From NCBI GenBank assembly GCA_010279815.1, contig QEOQ01000253.1, forward strand, positions 811,978 through 875,977: DNA of 64,000 bases, given 5' to 3'. This stretch comes from Brachionus plicatilis (Eukaryota; Rotifera; Eurotatoria; Ploima; Brachionidae). The position numbers were made by a program, and so were the translations under genes. The notes under the pieces were generated by a model. The model did no database searches. It worked only from the letters and a program-made list of their open reading frames with translations, and was not told the DNA's origin. How positions within the stretch are numbered: the first letter of the stretch is position 1; every line of letters begins with the position of its first letter. This document shows, piece by piece, positions 22,909 through 35,241 of the stretch.

Positions 22909-25900
22909 CTAATTTCTCGATTCAGCCAGAGATATACTATCATTGGTTGTGTTAGCTTCACTGAATCTTTCTTCCAAATTTTTCATTTTTTGTTTTTTCA
23001 TTTTTCTTAAATTCTTTTCTCTGACCTTGATTTTGAAGGATTTTATTTGGTTGATTACTTTTATGAAAATCAATGACAATATGATGTATATAAACCCGAA
23101 TATAAAACATAAGCAAGAAATCAAAATTCCAAATGATTCCATCCACCACATCAAAATGTCATAGCATCCTTTTCTGAATATATTTATTGATTGCATTTGA
23201 CATTTTGACGGCATGTTAGCCTCTTTAAACATGCAGCATGAATTCGGAACTATATTTACTATTGTGTATTTATTAAAAGAATTATAATAGAACCCATTTC
23301 GATAATCCTCGTAAGAAACCACTCCACAACATTGATACTTAAAAATTTAACAAAAATTAAAATTAAAAAAAAACTAAAAAAAAATATCTACATTTATTTG
23401 CACCCAGTCAACAGATCTGTCAAATTGTCTTTCTAAAAATCCCATGCCAAATCCGCCGGTATAATTTGATCGTAAATTATCAGCCATGTGCTCCTTTAAT
23501 GGGCCTGGCATTGTCTTCATATAAACTACAGTTGTAATTCCTGACGAAATTTGTAATAGACCCATCATTCCAAATGTGGCAAAAAACTATGATAAATTTT
23601 TTTAAAATTTCATTTTATTTAATTTAATTTAAAGAAAAAATGTTTACTGTATATGAAATAAATTTGACTCTGTGATTCCATTGATTTAAGATGTCATTAG
23701 TCGACCAAATACCAAATAGTGAGACAAAGAACGTAAAAAAGTACAATATTGTAAGTATAATTGAAATGTAGAAAAAGATTGCTGGTGTTTTTCCGGTAGA
23801 AGAAAACTCATTGAAAGCAATGAATTGAGAATTTGTTGTTATCAAAAGAATGTGCGTCAAAAAAAGACCAAGACTCGAAATCTATGTTGAAAATTAATTT
23901 ATTTTTTTTTACAGTAAATAAAGTTTTTTAAAAGATCGACATTTTTCTGGCAAAAAAAAAAGTTATACCATATATCGTCAAACGTCATTATATTATTTTT
24001 CGAATCATCTAATTATAAAATATAATACAATTTTAAAATATCGACTCATTTTTTAAATGAATTAAAAATTGTTTGGCTTTTAAAAAATAAGAACAAAAAC
24101 TAATTTAAATCTATTATTCAAATTTTTGACAGCTAAAAACAAGTCTAAATTATGGATAGTTAACTCGATAAATTTTGACTCACAAGTTGTACCTTGTTTG
24201 TTCCTTTATACCGCAAAATTCACATATTCAGCCATTAAATATCTTGCTTTAGGACAGAATGAAATTTCTAGGTTTTAGAGTTTTTATTCTAGAAATATTC
24301 GGAATGTGAAACAAAAGAGTCAGCTTGTGATATGCTAGTTAAATAATAAATCTTCTATTATATGTATTAATTTAAAATTGCAGATTTGGCAAAGTACAAT
24401 TTTTGATCAAATTTAATTTATATAATTTGATCAAATTATTTTAAATGCGCAATTAAATTTCATCGGATATTTATTATGTTTCAAAGCCTTATTTTTAAAC
24501 TTTTTAAAAGCATTGTAATTTCTAAAAATGCATTGAAATTTAATGTTCATATTTTTTTTTATTTTTTAATGGCCACTATTTGGGTTATTTATTAGAAGTA
24601 AAAGCTTTGATTTAAAAAAAAAAAGTTAAATGCTTAGGGGTTAATGGTGAACAAATTGTACGCACTAGTTTTAAAAAATGTAATAAAAGTACTATTTTTA
24701 ATCGTAAAATCTTCAAGTGTATTTGCTTAAAAAGAAAATGTACTTTTTTCATTTGTAAATCATTAAATTGCTTTACATTCTTTTGAAAAGAGACTAGATT
24801 TTAGAAAATTTATTTAAAATATTTTTAAGCAAAAAATGGTTTATTTTCAACCATTTTTAACTGATATTAATTAAATCATTTATGCTAAATCTTATAAATA
24901 AAAATCTAAGTTAAAAATTGATAAATTTTTATTAAAAATTATTTTGAACCAGAGGAAGGCTCAATTATTTAAAACATTTCTAAATGATATTTTCTGATAT
25001 AAAATTTTATATTGACTTGAAAAAAAACGAACATTATAAAAAATCCTTCCAATGTGGAATCAACTGTCTAGTGGAGTGATCGATTCAAGAAGTTTAAATG
25101 TGTTCAAATCAAGATTGGACTGTTGGTTGGGAATTGAAGAAAACAAGAAGAAGCTCGGCTAAATAATTAAAAACACATAATTTCTCTGTCAATCTGTAGT
25201 GCAAGAGTTTTAAATATATAGGAAAGCTTTATAATAATTTTATAAGGATCTTAAAATCATAATGTTAAGGCAAAGAGATATCACAATAAGAACCAGGCTG
25301 CTATAGCTCGAATTTCGTCTAGTACCAAATTCTCAGCTTGTGGGTAACTCCACGAAGCATTTTACTTCTACTACAGAACAATTTAAAACTAACTTGTACA
25401 TTTCTTTTCCTCGACTCTTCCTTCATGAAGAGTCGAAGAACAAAATGCGTTCAAGTTTGTTTTTATTTGTACTGTAATAAATTTGATGGAATCTGTTTTC
25501 TAAAAAAAATATTTACTATGTGAATTAATAACGTTATAACTACGAGGCTTTATTTGCTGATCATTAGAAGATAAAAGTTAAAGCCTGATATTTCAAAATA
25601 TATTTAAAATTTAAATAAAACGATTAAACTGCTTAACTTCTAAAAATGGTATAAAGGCTATGAGAATAAATTTTAAATAAAAAGAAGATAAGTTTAACTC
25701 TTTTATAGAAATAAATGAAGAAAAATAGGTAGATCCTTTTTTTATTTGTTAATACATGATCAATGAAAGTCTGAAATTTTTGAATATTAAAAAAAAGTAA
25801 TTTGTCAAAAACTTTCTAAAAATGAATTTTATAAAATTTAAATTTTTTTTTCTATTGACAGCTAAGAAATTTAAACACACACTGGTTTATTTAAAGCAAA

Positions 25901-26111
25901 AATTAAGTAACATTCAAACAAAAAAGTTAAATTTAAAAACAAAAAATTTCTTAGCATATTTTTCTGTATGCTGTTTAAATTAAATTTTCGAGTTAACTTT
26001 TTCCAGATTTTAGCTAAATATTAATAATTGTTAAAAATGGCAACTTACCAAGGCAAATATTGTGATTGAGCTTAGGGTACAGTTGGCTCTATTGAACGTG
26101 TATTCGTACAT
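22909..26111 (-). CDS. Tetraspanin
   Basis: Four-pass membrane scaffold protein of the tetraspanin family. Four phase-0 exons: 26049-26111, 23648-23881, 23392-23586, 22909-23337, total 306 residues. TM1 is built across the first intron (SSITIFAL joined to ISSLGLFLTHILLI). TM2 lies around FYISIILTILYFFTFFVSLF and TM3 around FFATFGMMGLLQIS. The large extracellular loop has the diagnostic YQCCG (residues 165-169), then SCC and a GC before TM4 (SFGILISCLCFIFGFIYIIL). The C-terminal tail is basic and probably cytoplasmic. Intron 1 is 2.2 kb and contains a LINE tail. The start is the only ATG that provides an in-frame TM1. The ligand or partner cannot be told from sequence. Confidence 0.88.
25043..25162 (+). 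mobile_element. LINE ORF2 C-terminal tail in tetraspanin intron
   Basis: Open frame ending at TAA 25160-25162 encodes LPMWNQLSSGVIDSRSLNVF followed by KSRLD. This W-N-x-L ... S-x-N-x-F-K-x-x-L-D pattern is the usual end of CR1/jockey-like reverse transcriptase ORFs. It is in the plus sense, opposite the host gene, and strongly 5'-truncated. Downstream sequence to about 25530 may be its 3' UTR. Confidence 0.7.
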
Positions 26112-27600
26112 TATAGTCTAATAAACAAAAACGCTCTAAAATAATTTTTTCCTTGAAATATAACAAAAATATAAATACCTAGTAATTAAAATATTTCTCT
26201 AGTTCAAATTTACATTTAAGCTTAGAAAATGTTTTATTATCCGTCGGTTTAGATGTATCTATAAGGATTTCGACCGCTTCTTGTTTGTCAATATCCTAAT
26301 TTATTTTAATCAAGCCTTTCGAAGCTTTAAATTTGGCGCATTCAAAGATTCACTTAATCGTTTGAAAAAATTGTGTCAAAAACCTGTAGAATTCAAGTAG
26401 TTGTTTTAAAGTTGGCCTTTCTAAAAAAAACTTAGTGTCAAACAAAAGTTTTATGAAAATAAATATTTAAAAGTCAATAGCCGATTTTGGTTATCAAACG
26501 TAAATATGTGACATGATATATTCGAAAAACAATTGGGTTATTAATTTAATTTCATTTTTGAGTTCAGTTATTATTTTTGGTTTTAAATATTCAAATCATA
26601 GAAAAATTGACAAATATATGCATGAGACTAATTTTATATTATTTCTATAAAGGTAAATGTTGATTTTTTTATAGTCTTTAGATATACAAAAAATGACCTA
26701 TGTATGACTGCATCTTTTAGATGAAAATATCAATAGTAATCGAATACTGGTAACTGATATGCAGAGTATTTGGATACTAGATACTTTTTGAAATATTTTT
26801 AAAATCAAAAAAGAAGTTTAAATAAACAGTATACTGTGTTCATCTTTATTTTGAATATTTCATTTATAAATATACTTTAAACTTTATGATTTTTAAAATT
26901 CCAAATATTACCTTAAACTATGCTATCTAGGTATGTTTAAAAAAAAAACTTGAAAATATGTTTTCTCAAAATATTTGCATGAAACTTGTTCAAATCTATT
27001 TTATGAATTCTATTAAATAAATATAGATTTAGAAAAAAATTATTAACAGTTGAATGTTAAATGCTATAAAATTTTTCGCAAAAGTATGAAGGTATTTATA
27101 CATATTTTATCAAAGACTTGTAATTTAAAAAAGTAATTGGACTTTAACATGTCTAATTAAATTTGTACACATTTTTCAAAGTATTCAGTCAAATTTGGGA
27201 CAAACAATTTTTGGTTTCTTTTTGATTTTTCGCTCAAAAAAATCCTTTAAGATGTCATCATTAGACCAAGATAATTTAAATATAGAAATTTAATTAAAAT
27301 TAAATATAAACTGAACTTTTTTTGTTTCAAGGCCTACGTTTGCAAGTAACAATTTTTTTTGCTCTACGTTTCTTTTTTTTTTTAATTAATCACAATAGAA
27401 TTAAAAAATTTTGAATTTATTTAATTATTTGAATTTGAAATGATATGCATACGGTAACTATAACACCAGTCAAAAAAACATACAGAATAGACCTTTCTCT
27501 AAATAATATTTTATTTTAAAATTATAAAATCATAATCTTAAAATTAGAACTTATTTAAGTTTTTTGGATAAAAAATTGCAACGAGATTACCTATACAATT
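26112..27600. other. Intergenic between tetraspanin and sirtuin (divergent)
   Basis: About 1.5 kb of AT-rich DNA between two genes that start away from each other. It must hold both promoters. Apart from the small frame at 26179-26295, nothing is recognised. Confidence 0.5.
26179..26295 (-). other. Unidentified 38-residue frame, possible exon remnant
   Basis: Open minus-strand frame starting just after an AG (26296-26297) and ending at TAG 26179-26181. It encodes DIDKQEAVEILIDTSKPTDN and a Lys-rich end. The upstream extension in the same frame has a stop. It lies about 70 nt upstream of the tetraspanin start. The composition looks like coding sequence, but no family was recognised. Confidence 0.25.
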
Positions 27601-30460
27601 ATGGAACCTATAAAAATCGGTTTTAGTGATTCTTATACCATCGATAATTTAATATCTGACATTCTAAGAAGAAAAATAAAAAAAATTGTCGTGATGGCAG
27701 GAGCCGGAATTTCCACTCCATCAGGCATACCTGACTTTAGATCACCAGGCTCTGGTTTATATAATAATTTGAATCAATTTGACATACCTTATCCCGAAGC
27801 TATCTTCGAGCTGTCATATTTTAGGCAAAATCCGAAGCCTTTTTTCACTTTAGCCAAAGCTCTTATTCCAAATATTGAAAAATATAGACCGAATAAAATA
27901 CACTATTTTGTCAAATTGTTACAAGAAAAAAAACTTCTTCATAGGTAATTGGATCTTCTTGTAATTAAAAAAAAATGTTTAATTTTTTTCAAAGATTGTA
28001 TACTCAGAATATAGATGGACTCGAATCTTTGGCCGGAATCGATCCAAAAAAAATAATTGAAGCACATGGATCGTTCAGAAGTGCAAAATGCATCAATTGC
28101 AAGACACCTTACTCTGGACTTTATGTAAAAGTAAATTAGAACTTTAGTTAGTACATTATTTTAAAATTTTTGATAAAAATCCCGAAATTTTTCATAAAAT
28201 ATTTTATACAAGTTAATGTATGAATAAAAAACTAAATTAAAAAAAAAACTGTACTTCATGTACTTTTTTGTAATTTGGGGTTCATTTTTCTTTAAAGAGT
28301 TTGTGTATATTTTTTTAAAGAAATTGTTATAAATTTCACCAAAAATTCAAAAAGTACAGAAAGCGAAAAAATCAAAAAAAAATAAGATCAGAATACTTGA
28401 TTCAAAAGAATCCTCGGTACGCTTCCGCGTTCAGAAAGACTAAAATAAATAATTATCAGAAAATTAAAGCCTTAAAAAAGAGCTCTAAGTAAATCAAAAT
28501 TTTAGGCAAAAACTTTTTTCTGGTTGTCGATATACTTTTTTATTCTTTGGAAAATTTTTAAAACATAACTTATTTATGTATTACAAATTAATTTGATGTA
28601 ATTTAAAACTTTAACAAGAAAACCTAGTAATCAAATCAACCATCTTTAATATGAAGTACACATAATTAGAAAATTTAAATCAGAGTTGTTTAGAAGTCCC
28701 AAAAAAATGTCCAAGTCAGGACTTTTTTTTTAAATTTGCTAGATCAGGCTTCATATCAAAAAATTTATATACTCTTGGGTTGTCTAATGCAATAGATTTG
28801 CCATATATCAGAATTTTGTTGCTATTTTAGCATAAATTTCTTCTTCAGTATTCAAAATTTTAAAGCCTGGACTTGGACTTTTGAATGAAATTTAAAAAAA
28901 AAAATTTAAATCTTTGGTCGGACTTTTGAAAAAAAAAAGTCTGGACTTGGACTTGACTTGAGACTTGACTTGAGACTTGTAACTTTTAAACAACTCTGGT
29001 TTAAATGGCATTTTAATTCTAAAATCTTGAAAAAATTTTTAATCCAAAAAAGATTCAAAATGTTTTTATTAATTGATTTCTTTGTAATTATTGATTCTTT
29101 TTTAAAATTCTAAAAAAAAACTTCTTCTAAACACTTAGAAAACTGCTTTAATTCTTTTACAAAAATTACTCAATTAATTTATACTTTTATTGTTTACATG
29201 AGAATTGAAAAATATATCAATATTGAAAAAAGTATAATTGATCATAAAGACTTGAAAAACTGAAAGCTTTTTTTTTTAAGAATGAGGTTTTAAGAGATAA
29301 AATTCCTCACTGCAAATATGGTAGTTGTACAGGGGTTATAAAACCGGTATGTAATAATCATTAAAAAAATTAAATTTATTATTTAATACTAGATTATTTA
29401 TTTAGGATGTTGTATTTTTTGGTGATAAATTACCTGACAATTTTTATGACCATCACGAAAATGATTTTCAAACTGCTGATTGTATTATAGTAATGGGAAC
29501 TTCGCTTGAAGTTGAGCCATTTGCCAACATTATCCGCGGTTCACACTTCAATGCTCCAAGGCTATTAATGAACCGAGAATCCGTCGGACCATTTAAACGA
29601 GCTAAAAAACTTGATAAGCGAAAAGATCTTCAAATGCTCGGAGATTTGCTTGATATTATTGATCAATTTGTTGAAAAACTTGGTTGGACTAAAGAATTTG
29701 AATCATTAGTATCAAAAGAAATAAAGAATATTGTAAGTTAAAAATTGGACAAAAAAATTTAATATCTTTTGATTAAAATTTTCAATAGGAAGAAAATCAG
29801 CATTCAACTTTGGAAAAATTATATTACCGAGTTTATAGAGAGAAAAATTTGATCAAAAATAATTTTGAAAGAATTTCGAAAACAAGCTTTGATAAGAGGG
29901 AAAGAATTGATTCATCAAAGCGAAAAACAGCTATGGATATAAATGGAAAAATTCCGTTAGTCAAAACTTTTATGCGAACAAATGAGCGGAATAGTGCATC
30001 CAAACAAAAGCTCAATCGAAAGCCAAATTTGAAGCCTGAAGCAATTTCAAAAATTAAGAAAGAAAATGAAACTATTCGAGCACTCTATCAGGATATAGAG
30101 ACCCTTTCTCTGTCGGATAGCATAAGTGATGACGAGGAACGAGATGGAAAAAAGGCACCTCAATTAATCGAACTTTTAAATGACAAACCTATTCAAAAAT
30201 CAGATTTTTTACAACGAAACTATGATTTTCAATTAAAACTTGCGTTTAATTTCAACCAAATACAAGCTTTAGAATCAAAAAATTTGGACACTGGCCTAAA
30301 AGGACACATTGGTCAGAATACAAAAAAAAATCAAAATACTCAGGAAAATGAAAATGTGCAGAATAACCTTGGACCAAAGCTTTTTTATAGAAATAGTCTT
30401 GCGACCGCAAATAGTCGGCCTTTATTAATTAAAAGAGTTCTTAGTGCTAAAAAGCTTTAA
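27601..30460 (+). CDS. SIRT3: SIRT3-like NAD-dependent protein deacylase with long C-terminal extension
   Basis: Class I sirtuin: removes acyl groups from lysine using NAD+. Five exons: 27601-27944, 27995-28130, 29281-29346, 29406-29732, 29789-30460, in phase, 514 residues. Key motifs: [17 protein letters not shown] (residues 33 on), YTQNIDGL, catalytic His in EAHGSF (residue 139), zinc ligands CINC and [15 protein letters not shown] and NRESVGP. The wording matches SIRT3 more closely than SIRT1 or SIRT2 from memory. No amphipathic mitochondrial presequence is visible at the N-terminus, so location is open. The last exon adds about 223 residues, basic and Ser/Asn/Gln-rich with an acidic patch ([13 protein letters not shown]), unlike any sirtuin tail I know. 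Intron 2 (1.15 kb) carries a hAT-like MITE. Confidence 0.9.
28681..28998. mobile_element. hAT-like MITE (CAGAGTTG family), copy in sirtuin intron
   Basis: Ends are CAGAGTTGTTTAGAAGT and the inverted ACTTTTAAACAACTCTG. The flanks ATTTAAAT and GTTTAAAT match at 7 of 8 positions, consistent with an 8-nt hAT target duplication. The interior contains complementary runs of GGACTT/AAGTCC, so it can fold into a hairpin. No coding capacity. Confidence 0.7.
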
Positions 30461-30736
30461 TTTAGTTGTTAAACCAATTTTTTTGCTTTAAGAAAATTTT
30501 TTTTGTAAATCCAGATCTCATTCAATCAACTTTTAGAATAAAACTCCAAATTTTTTAAAATGGTTTTACTATAGTCTTTTTGAGCTAAATAATAATAATA
30601 AAGGGTCTTGCTCAAAATGTTATCAGGTGATAACAAAAAATGTTATCTTTTAGTTAGTGTTGGGTGGCGGCCAAATTTATCATTAAATTTAAAAAAAAAT
30701 CAAATTTATTTGTTTAGATTAATTTATGAAAATTTG
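30446..30736. repeat. Inverted duplication A, left arm (includes sirtuin 3' end)
   Basis: From the last four codons and stop of the sirtuin gene (30446) through its 3' flank, the left TIR of the GTCTTGC element and the first part of the hAT-like MITE. The same sequence recurs inverted at 32581-32882. The copies differ by a small insertion near AAAACTTTTAGAATAAAAC. Confidence 0.85.
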
Positions 30737-31462
30737 TTGAAAGAAAATAAAAGAAATAAACATTAAAACAAATTAGATTTTCATCATCGATTTTTATAAA
30801 TTTAATTTTTTAATTTATTAAAATCTTTTTTATTAAAAAACTTTCTAAAATTCCGGATTCTAATTTTATAAATATAATTTAACGATTTTTGAAAAATATC
30901 GAAAAAATTAGGGTAAATAATTAAAAATTACCTAATCCAAAAATTTGATAAATAATAAATGCTACTATTAATGCCTATAATTTTTTTTTAAACATCTAAG
31001 TAAAACACGGTCTACCGTTTAACGGCCTTTCAGTTGGCCGGCCACTTCATGGTCGGTTTTTATTCTGGCCGATAATCGGCCGGCCACGTGACCTCTCGAC
31101 CGGCCCCCAACACTACTTTTAGTTACGTTATCAGAAGTGATAACAATTCATTCTTATTGATAACATTTTCTAAAGTTTGATATAAAAAATTTATAATTTT
31201 AATTCTTAATTTTAATAGCATTAAATGTAATATTTTATTTACAATTAAAAAAAAACTTGTTTTTCATAATTGAAAATTTAGACAAAATTTTGAAAATACA
31301 AGGGGAATAAAAATAATTTAATAATAATAATAAAAAAAAACTATATATTTCTGATAACGCATCTAAAAGGTAACATTTAAGTTATCAGCCTTGATAACAT
31401 AACCAGTAGGGAACCTAAAGATAACATTTTTGGTTATCACCTGACAACATTTCGGGCAAGAC
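30605..31462. mobile_element. Non-autonomous DNA transposon with GTCTTGC ends
   Basis: Left end GGGTCTTGCTCAAAATGTTA and right end (reverse) GGAGTCTTGCCCGAAATGTT form terminal inverted repeats of about 45 nt, continuing into TCAGGTGATAAC. It is interrupted by a younger hAT-like element at 30655-31115. No coding sequence. No target duplication identified. Confidence 0.6.
30655..31115. mobile_element. hAT-like MITE nested in the GTCTTGC element
   Basis: Begins TAGTGTTGGGTGGCGGCC and ends GGCCGGCCCCCAACACTA. It is flanked by a perfect 8-nt duplication CTTTTAGT (30647-30654 and 31116-31123). The 8-nt duplication and TAGTGTTGGG-type termini are hAT features. 461 nt, with GC-rich GGCCGGCC ends and an AT-rich middle. 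Non-coding. Confidence 0.8.
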
Positions 31463-32580
31463 TCCAATAATAAATATGAAGAGTAAGAAAAGGTTTATTT
31501 TGATTTAGACATTATTATTATTATTATTAAACTGAACAAAAAAAGCATCTTGAAAAAATTGAATATATAATAAATGATTTAGGAAGAGAAGTTGGCAAGT
31601 TTGTCCGCAATATCCTTTATTTCTTCTTTATTTAATTGCTTAATTCCTTTATTATTTCGATTTAAGTATTTGAATGACTTAAAAACTTTAACTGATTTAA
31701 TCAGCTCAAATCACAATCATTAATAAAATTCTTATAAATTTGATTATTTTTTTAACAAACATTATCCTTAAATTTTTAAATATTGTCTTTAGTCCAGTTT
31801 TTTTTTAGGCTAGAAACTTGGTCAGTGAATCTTCTAAAAAGTGAATCGCATAACACCTTGGTCAAATTTGGTCAAAAATCGTTTTTGTTTGCTAAATATT
31901 TGTAGCATGAGGAAACTTTATTTTTGATAAAAATGATTAGACTTGAAAATCGAATATTGTATTTGATTTAATATTTAAGCAATTTTTTGTAAAAATTTAA
32001 TCTCATTTGTAAATAAAATTTCAAGTTTTAAGATAACTTAATAAAGGACTAAAGTTAATCTAGTATCTAATTTAGTTTTTTCAAATATCAAATAGAAAAT
32101 ATTTGAAATATTTTATTCAACACCTAATTAAGTTTAAAAGTAACAAATATAAAAATTAGTACCTAATTTTAATTTGAAAATTTTTATTAATTTAGTAATT
32201 AAACGGTTTATATTTTAATTAACCTTTCGAAAATTAATTCACCTTGGATATAAGTAAAAATTTTTTTTAATGATTTTACTATCTTACTCAAAACTTTATT
32301 AAATAACAACAACGCATAATCAAATAAAATCAATGATGATTCCTTACGAAGATTATATTAATGACGAAACGACGTCTAGTACATGTAAAATCAATCGACA
32401 GAATATCAAGATCCAGATGATACAGACAATGATGCTGATGAACTACCAACTTAAAAAAGTTCGGGGTGATTTCAAAAGCATATTTATCATTGCAAGATTA
32501 TTATCATGCTTAAATGAAATCAACAGTGGACTAATTGAAGAAATTACATGGGATAAAAAACAAAGAATATTTAAAAACAA
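31463..32580. other. Spacer of inverted duplication A
   Basis: AT-rich, with a short ATT microsatellite at about 31510-31530. A short minus-strand frame (about 31580-31680) ends in KEEIKDIADKLANFSS after a possible acceptor. A plus-strand frame lies at 32333-32593. Neither is recognised and neither is supported as a gene. Confidence 0.4.
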
Positions 32581-32882
32581 AAAATTTTCATAAATTAATC
32601 TAAACAAATAAATTTGATTTTTTTTTAAATTTAATGATAAATTTGGCCGCCACCCAACACTAACTAAAAGATAACATTTTTTGTTATCACCTGATAACAT
32701 TTTGAGCAAGACCCTTTATTATTATTATTTAGCTCAAAAAGACTATAGTAAAACCATTTTAAAAAATTTGTTTTATTCTAAAAGTTTTATTCTAAAAGTT
32801 GATTGAATGAGATCTGGATTTACAAAAAAAATTTTCTTAAAGCAAAAAAATTGGTTTAACAACTAAATTAAAGCTTTTTAGC
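32581..32882. repeat. Inverted duplication A, right arm
   Basis: Inverted copy of 30446-30736. It ends exactly at 32882, next to the first base of the large palindrome arm at 32883. Because it contains only the left part of the hAT-like MITE, it was copied after that MITE inserted. Confidence 0.85.
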
Positions 32883-34287
32883 TATTAACTTTAATTTTAA
32901 TTCCTCAAAAAAGGAAGAATTTTTGTTCAATTTGTTTTTGAATTTTTTTGAATACCTGCTATAAAGTTGTCCGGCTAATACGGACAAGGTCTCGGTTTCT
33001 GAAAATTTTGGCCGGTTAAGTACCGCTTGTACGAATCACAACACTTTTAGAAAGTGAAGATTTTGACTTGTTTTAAAAAAAGAATTAAAAAAAATGTAAA
33101 AAATAAAAATTCAAAAATTTTTAGTCAAGAAAAAATAAAATTACTTGTCTAAATTTATTTTTCAATGTAAAAATTGAAACATGATATTTTAAGGTTTTGT
33201 GAATTTTAGTAGAAAAGAACAGAACAATTGATAAAAAATAGAATAACTTTTTTACTAAAAATTTTAAATTAGTTATGTAAATGCAACATGTTGCAACATT
33301 CAAAGTTGCATCAACTGTCAAAGCCTGGTAATGATGTGCAAAATCTCTGCAAAATGCACTGCGCTTGAATACATTGAAATCTAATTTCTGCTAAATTTTC
33401 AGAGTTTCACAAACCTTGATAGCTGATGCAACTTTGAAAGTTGCACAATGTCGTGATCTCGAATCTTATTTTAAACTTATAGAAAAAAAGTTTTTCAAGT
33501 TTTTTTTATTTGTTTCTATTCTTTTTTATAATTTTTTAAGTAAAAAATAAAAAACAATAATTCACCGAATAATAATTTTTAAAAATGATTTTTTTAATTT
33601 CTGAAACTTGTCATTTTTAAGTAAAAATTTGTTTTGGACTTGTTCAGACTCTTTTTTCCCGACTTTTATACAAGTCTGATTGTTTCGTTTTTTTATGCAT
33701 ATTTAGCATATTTTAAGCATATAAACCAAATTGAAAGCATGTTGGGAATAAAGGAAAATATAAGAAAAATAAAAATATTTCTAAGAAAAATATTTCTTTT
33801 CATTTTTGTAAGATAGACTATGAAAATTATCCAATTTTGATTTCGAAAGATATGAAAAATTAAAATTCAATTTTCAATTTTCAATTAATCAAATAAATTT
33901 AGTAAATCGAATTAATTTTTTTATCTAAATTCTTAATTTTTTGTTCAGATTCGAATTTGAAATTTGTTTTTAATTTGCTTGACGATACTAAAGGAAAATA
34001 GAGAGAGAGGCGCTTTAATTGAGTACTTCAAGTACTGGACTAAGTAGGGTGGACTAGCACAACCTGAATAAACTGATTAGCACCATTAAAGTCAATCGAC
34101 CAGCGCGTAACGTTTGCATAAACAAGCATTATTTTGAAAAGCAGTTCACCAAGAATGGTTACAAAATAATTATTTGTTGAATAGAGTTGTTGACAATTTG
34201 AAAATTTTAAAAATAGAGGTAATTCCGTCCCACCATTTTGGTTAGATATTGGTAAGGAATATAAAGCCGAATCAGATCTATTTAAAA
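32883..34287. repeat. Large palindrome B, left arm (1405 nt)
   Basis: Starts TATTAACTTTAATTTTAATT and runs to TTTAAAA at 34287. Its reverse complement occupies 35242-36646, also 1405 nt. Only a handful of differences were seen by eye (for example CAAACC/CAGACC, ATCAGATC/ATCAAATC, AGTGAAG/AGTAAAG). The arm includes TTGCAAC-type short palindromes and a GTCCGGCTAATACGGAC segment. No gene. Confidence 0.9.
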
Positions 34288-35241
34288 ATACCTATTCATC
34301 TAAAATATGAAAAAAACTTAAATTAAAAGATAATTGTAAGCTTTTAGTGAAATTTTTAATTTGTTTTTAATTTATCTCTCCTTTCCAATTTCAAATAAAA
34401 TTCAGAATGATCTTTTTCTGTCTTAAGGAAGATTAAAAATTATTCTAAGAATTCAATGAACCAAGAGTGACTAAATGACATCTCAATTTTAAGCATAGAA
34501 TCCGAGGAAGCCGATCTTCTAAATGTTGTTAAAATTTTAGAAGTTTTTGTTTAAAGTTAAAATAGAAAATTAAAATTTTTTTTAAATATTTATATTTCTT
34601 TAAAAAGAATTATTAATTAGTGAATTGCATATTTTTGTTAATAAAATGATTCTTGATTTTTGATTTTTTAAAGTTTATTTTCTTGAAAATTTGAAATGCA
34701 CTGGTGATCTAGTGTATGGTTGACTTGGCTTGTATAAAATCGTAATTAAAACACGAAATAATTATAAACCTGCTCTAATATAAAACTTAAATTTTTAATG
34801 TTCATTTAAAATGTCCTCTGTTATTAGATACATAATTGATACTAAGCAGAAGCTTATAGTTGAATAAGCTTATGGCCTATAGTTTATTGAATATTTTAAT
34901 TGTTTTTATTAATACCTAAATTAGTTATTAAAAAAACATAAAATACCTTTTTTATTAATTTTTAATACCTAATTTAGTTTTAAAAAATACATAAGTTTAA
35001 TACATTTTTAATTATTTTTGGTTTTTTCCTTCATCAAAGTACATTGTCTTTAAACAGTTTTTTGTTATTGTTGGAATACCATTTTCTTGGTGGCCATGAG
35101 CATGTTTTTTATGTTCTAGATAGAGAATAACACGAATATGAGTCTTATGCAGTAAGATCTACTATGAGTTTATACACTTTGAGCATTTGAAAAAACGCTT
35201 TTCTCATGACTGAGTAAACATGAGTGTATGTATTCATGGAA
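34288..35241. other. Central 954-nt spacer of palindrome B
   Basis: AT-rich unique sequence. A minus-strand frame (about 35020-35155) encodes HIRVILYLEHKKHAHGHQEN, which looks coding in composition but has no recognised family and no start. Confidence 0.4.

Noticed and set aside
32333..32593. 86-codon plus-strand frame before inverted duplication A right arm
   Set aside because: The N-terminal part hints at coding composition, but there is no family match and the frame runs into the repeat.
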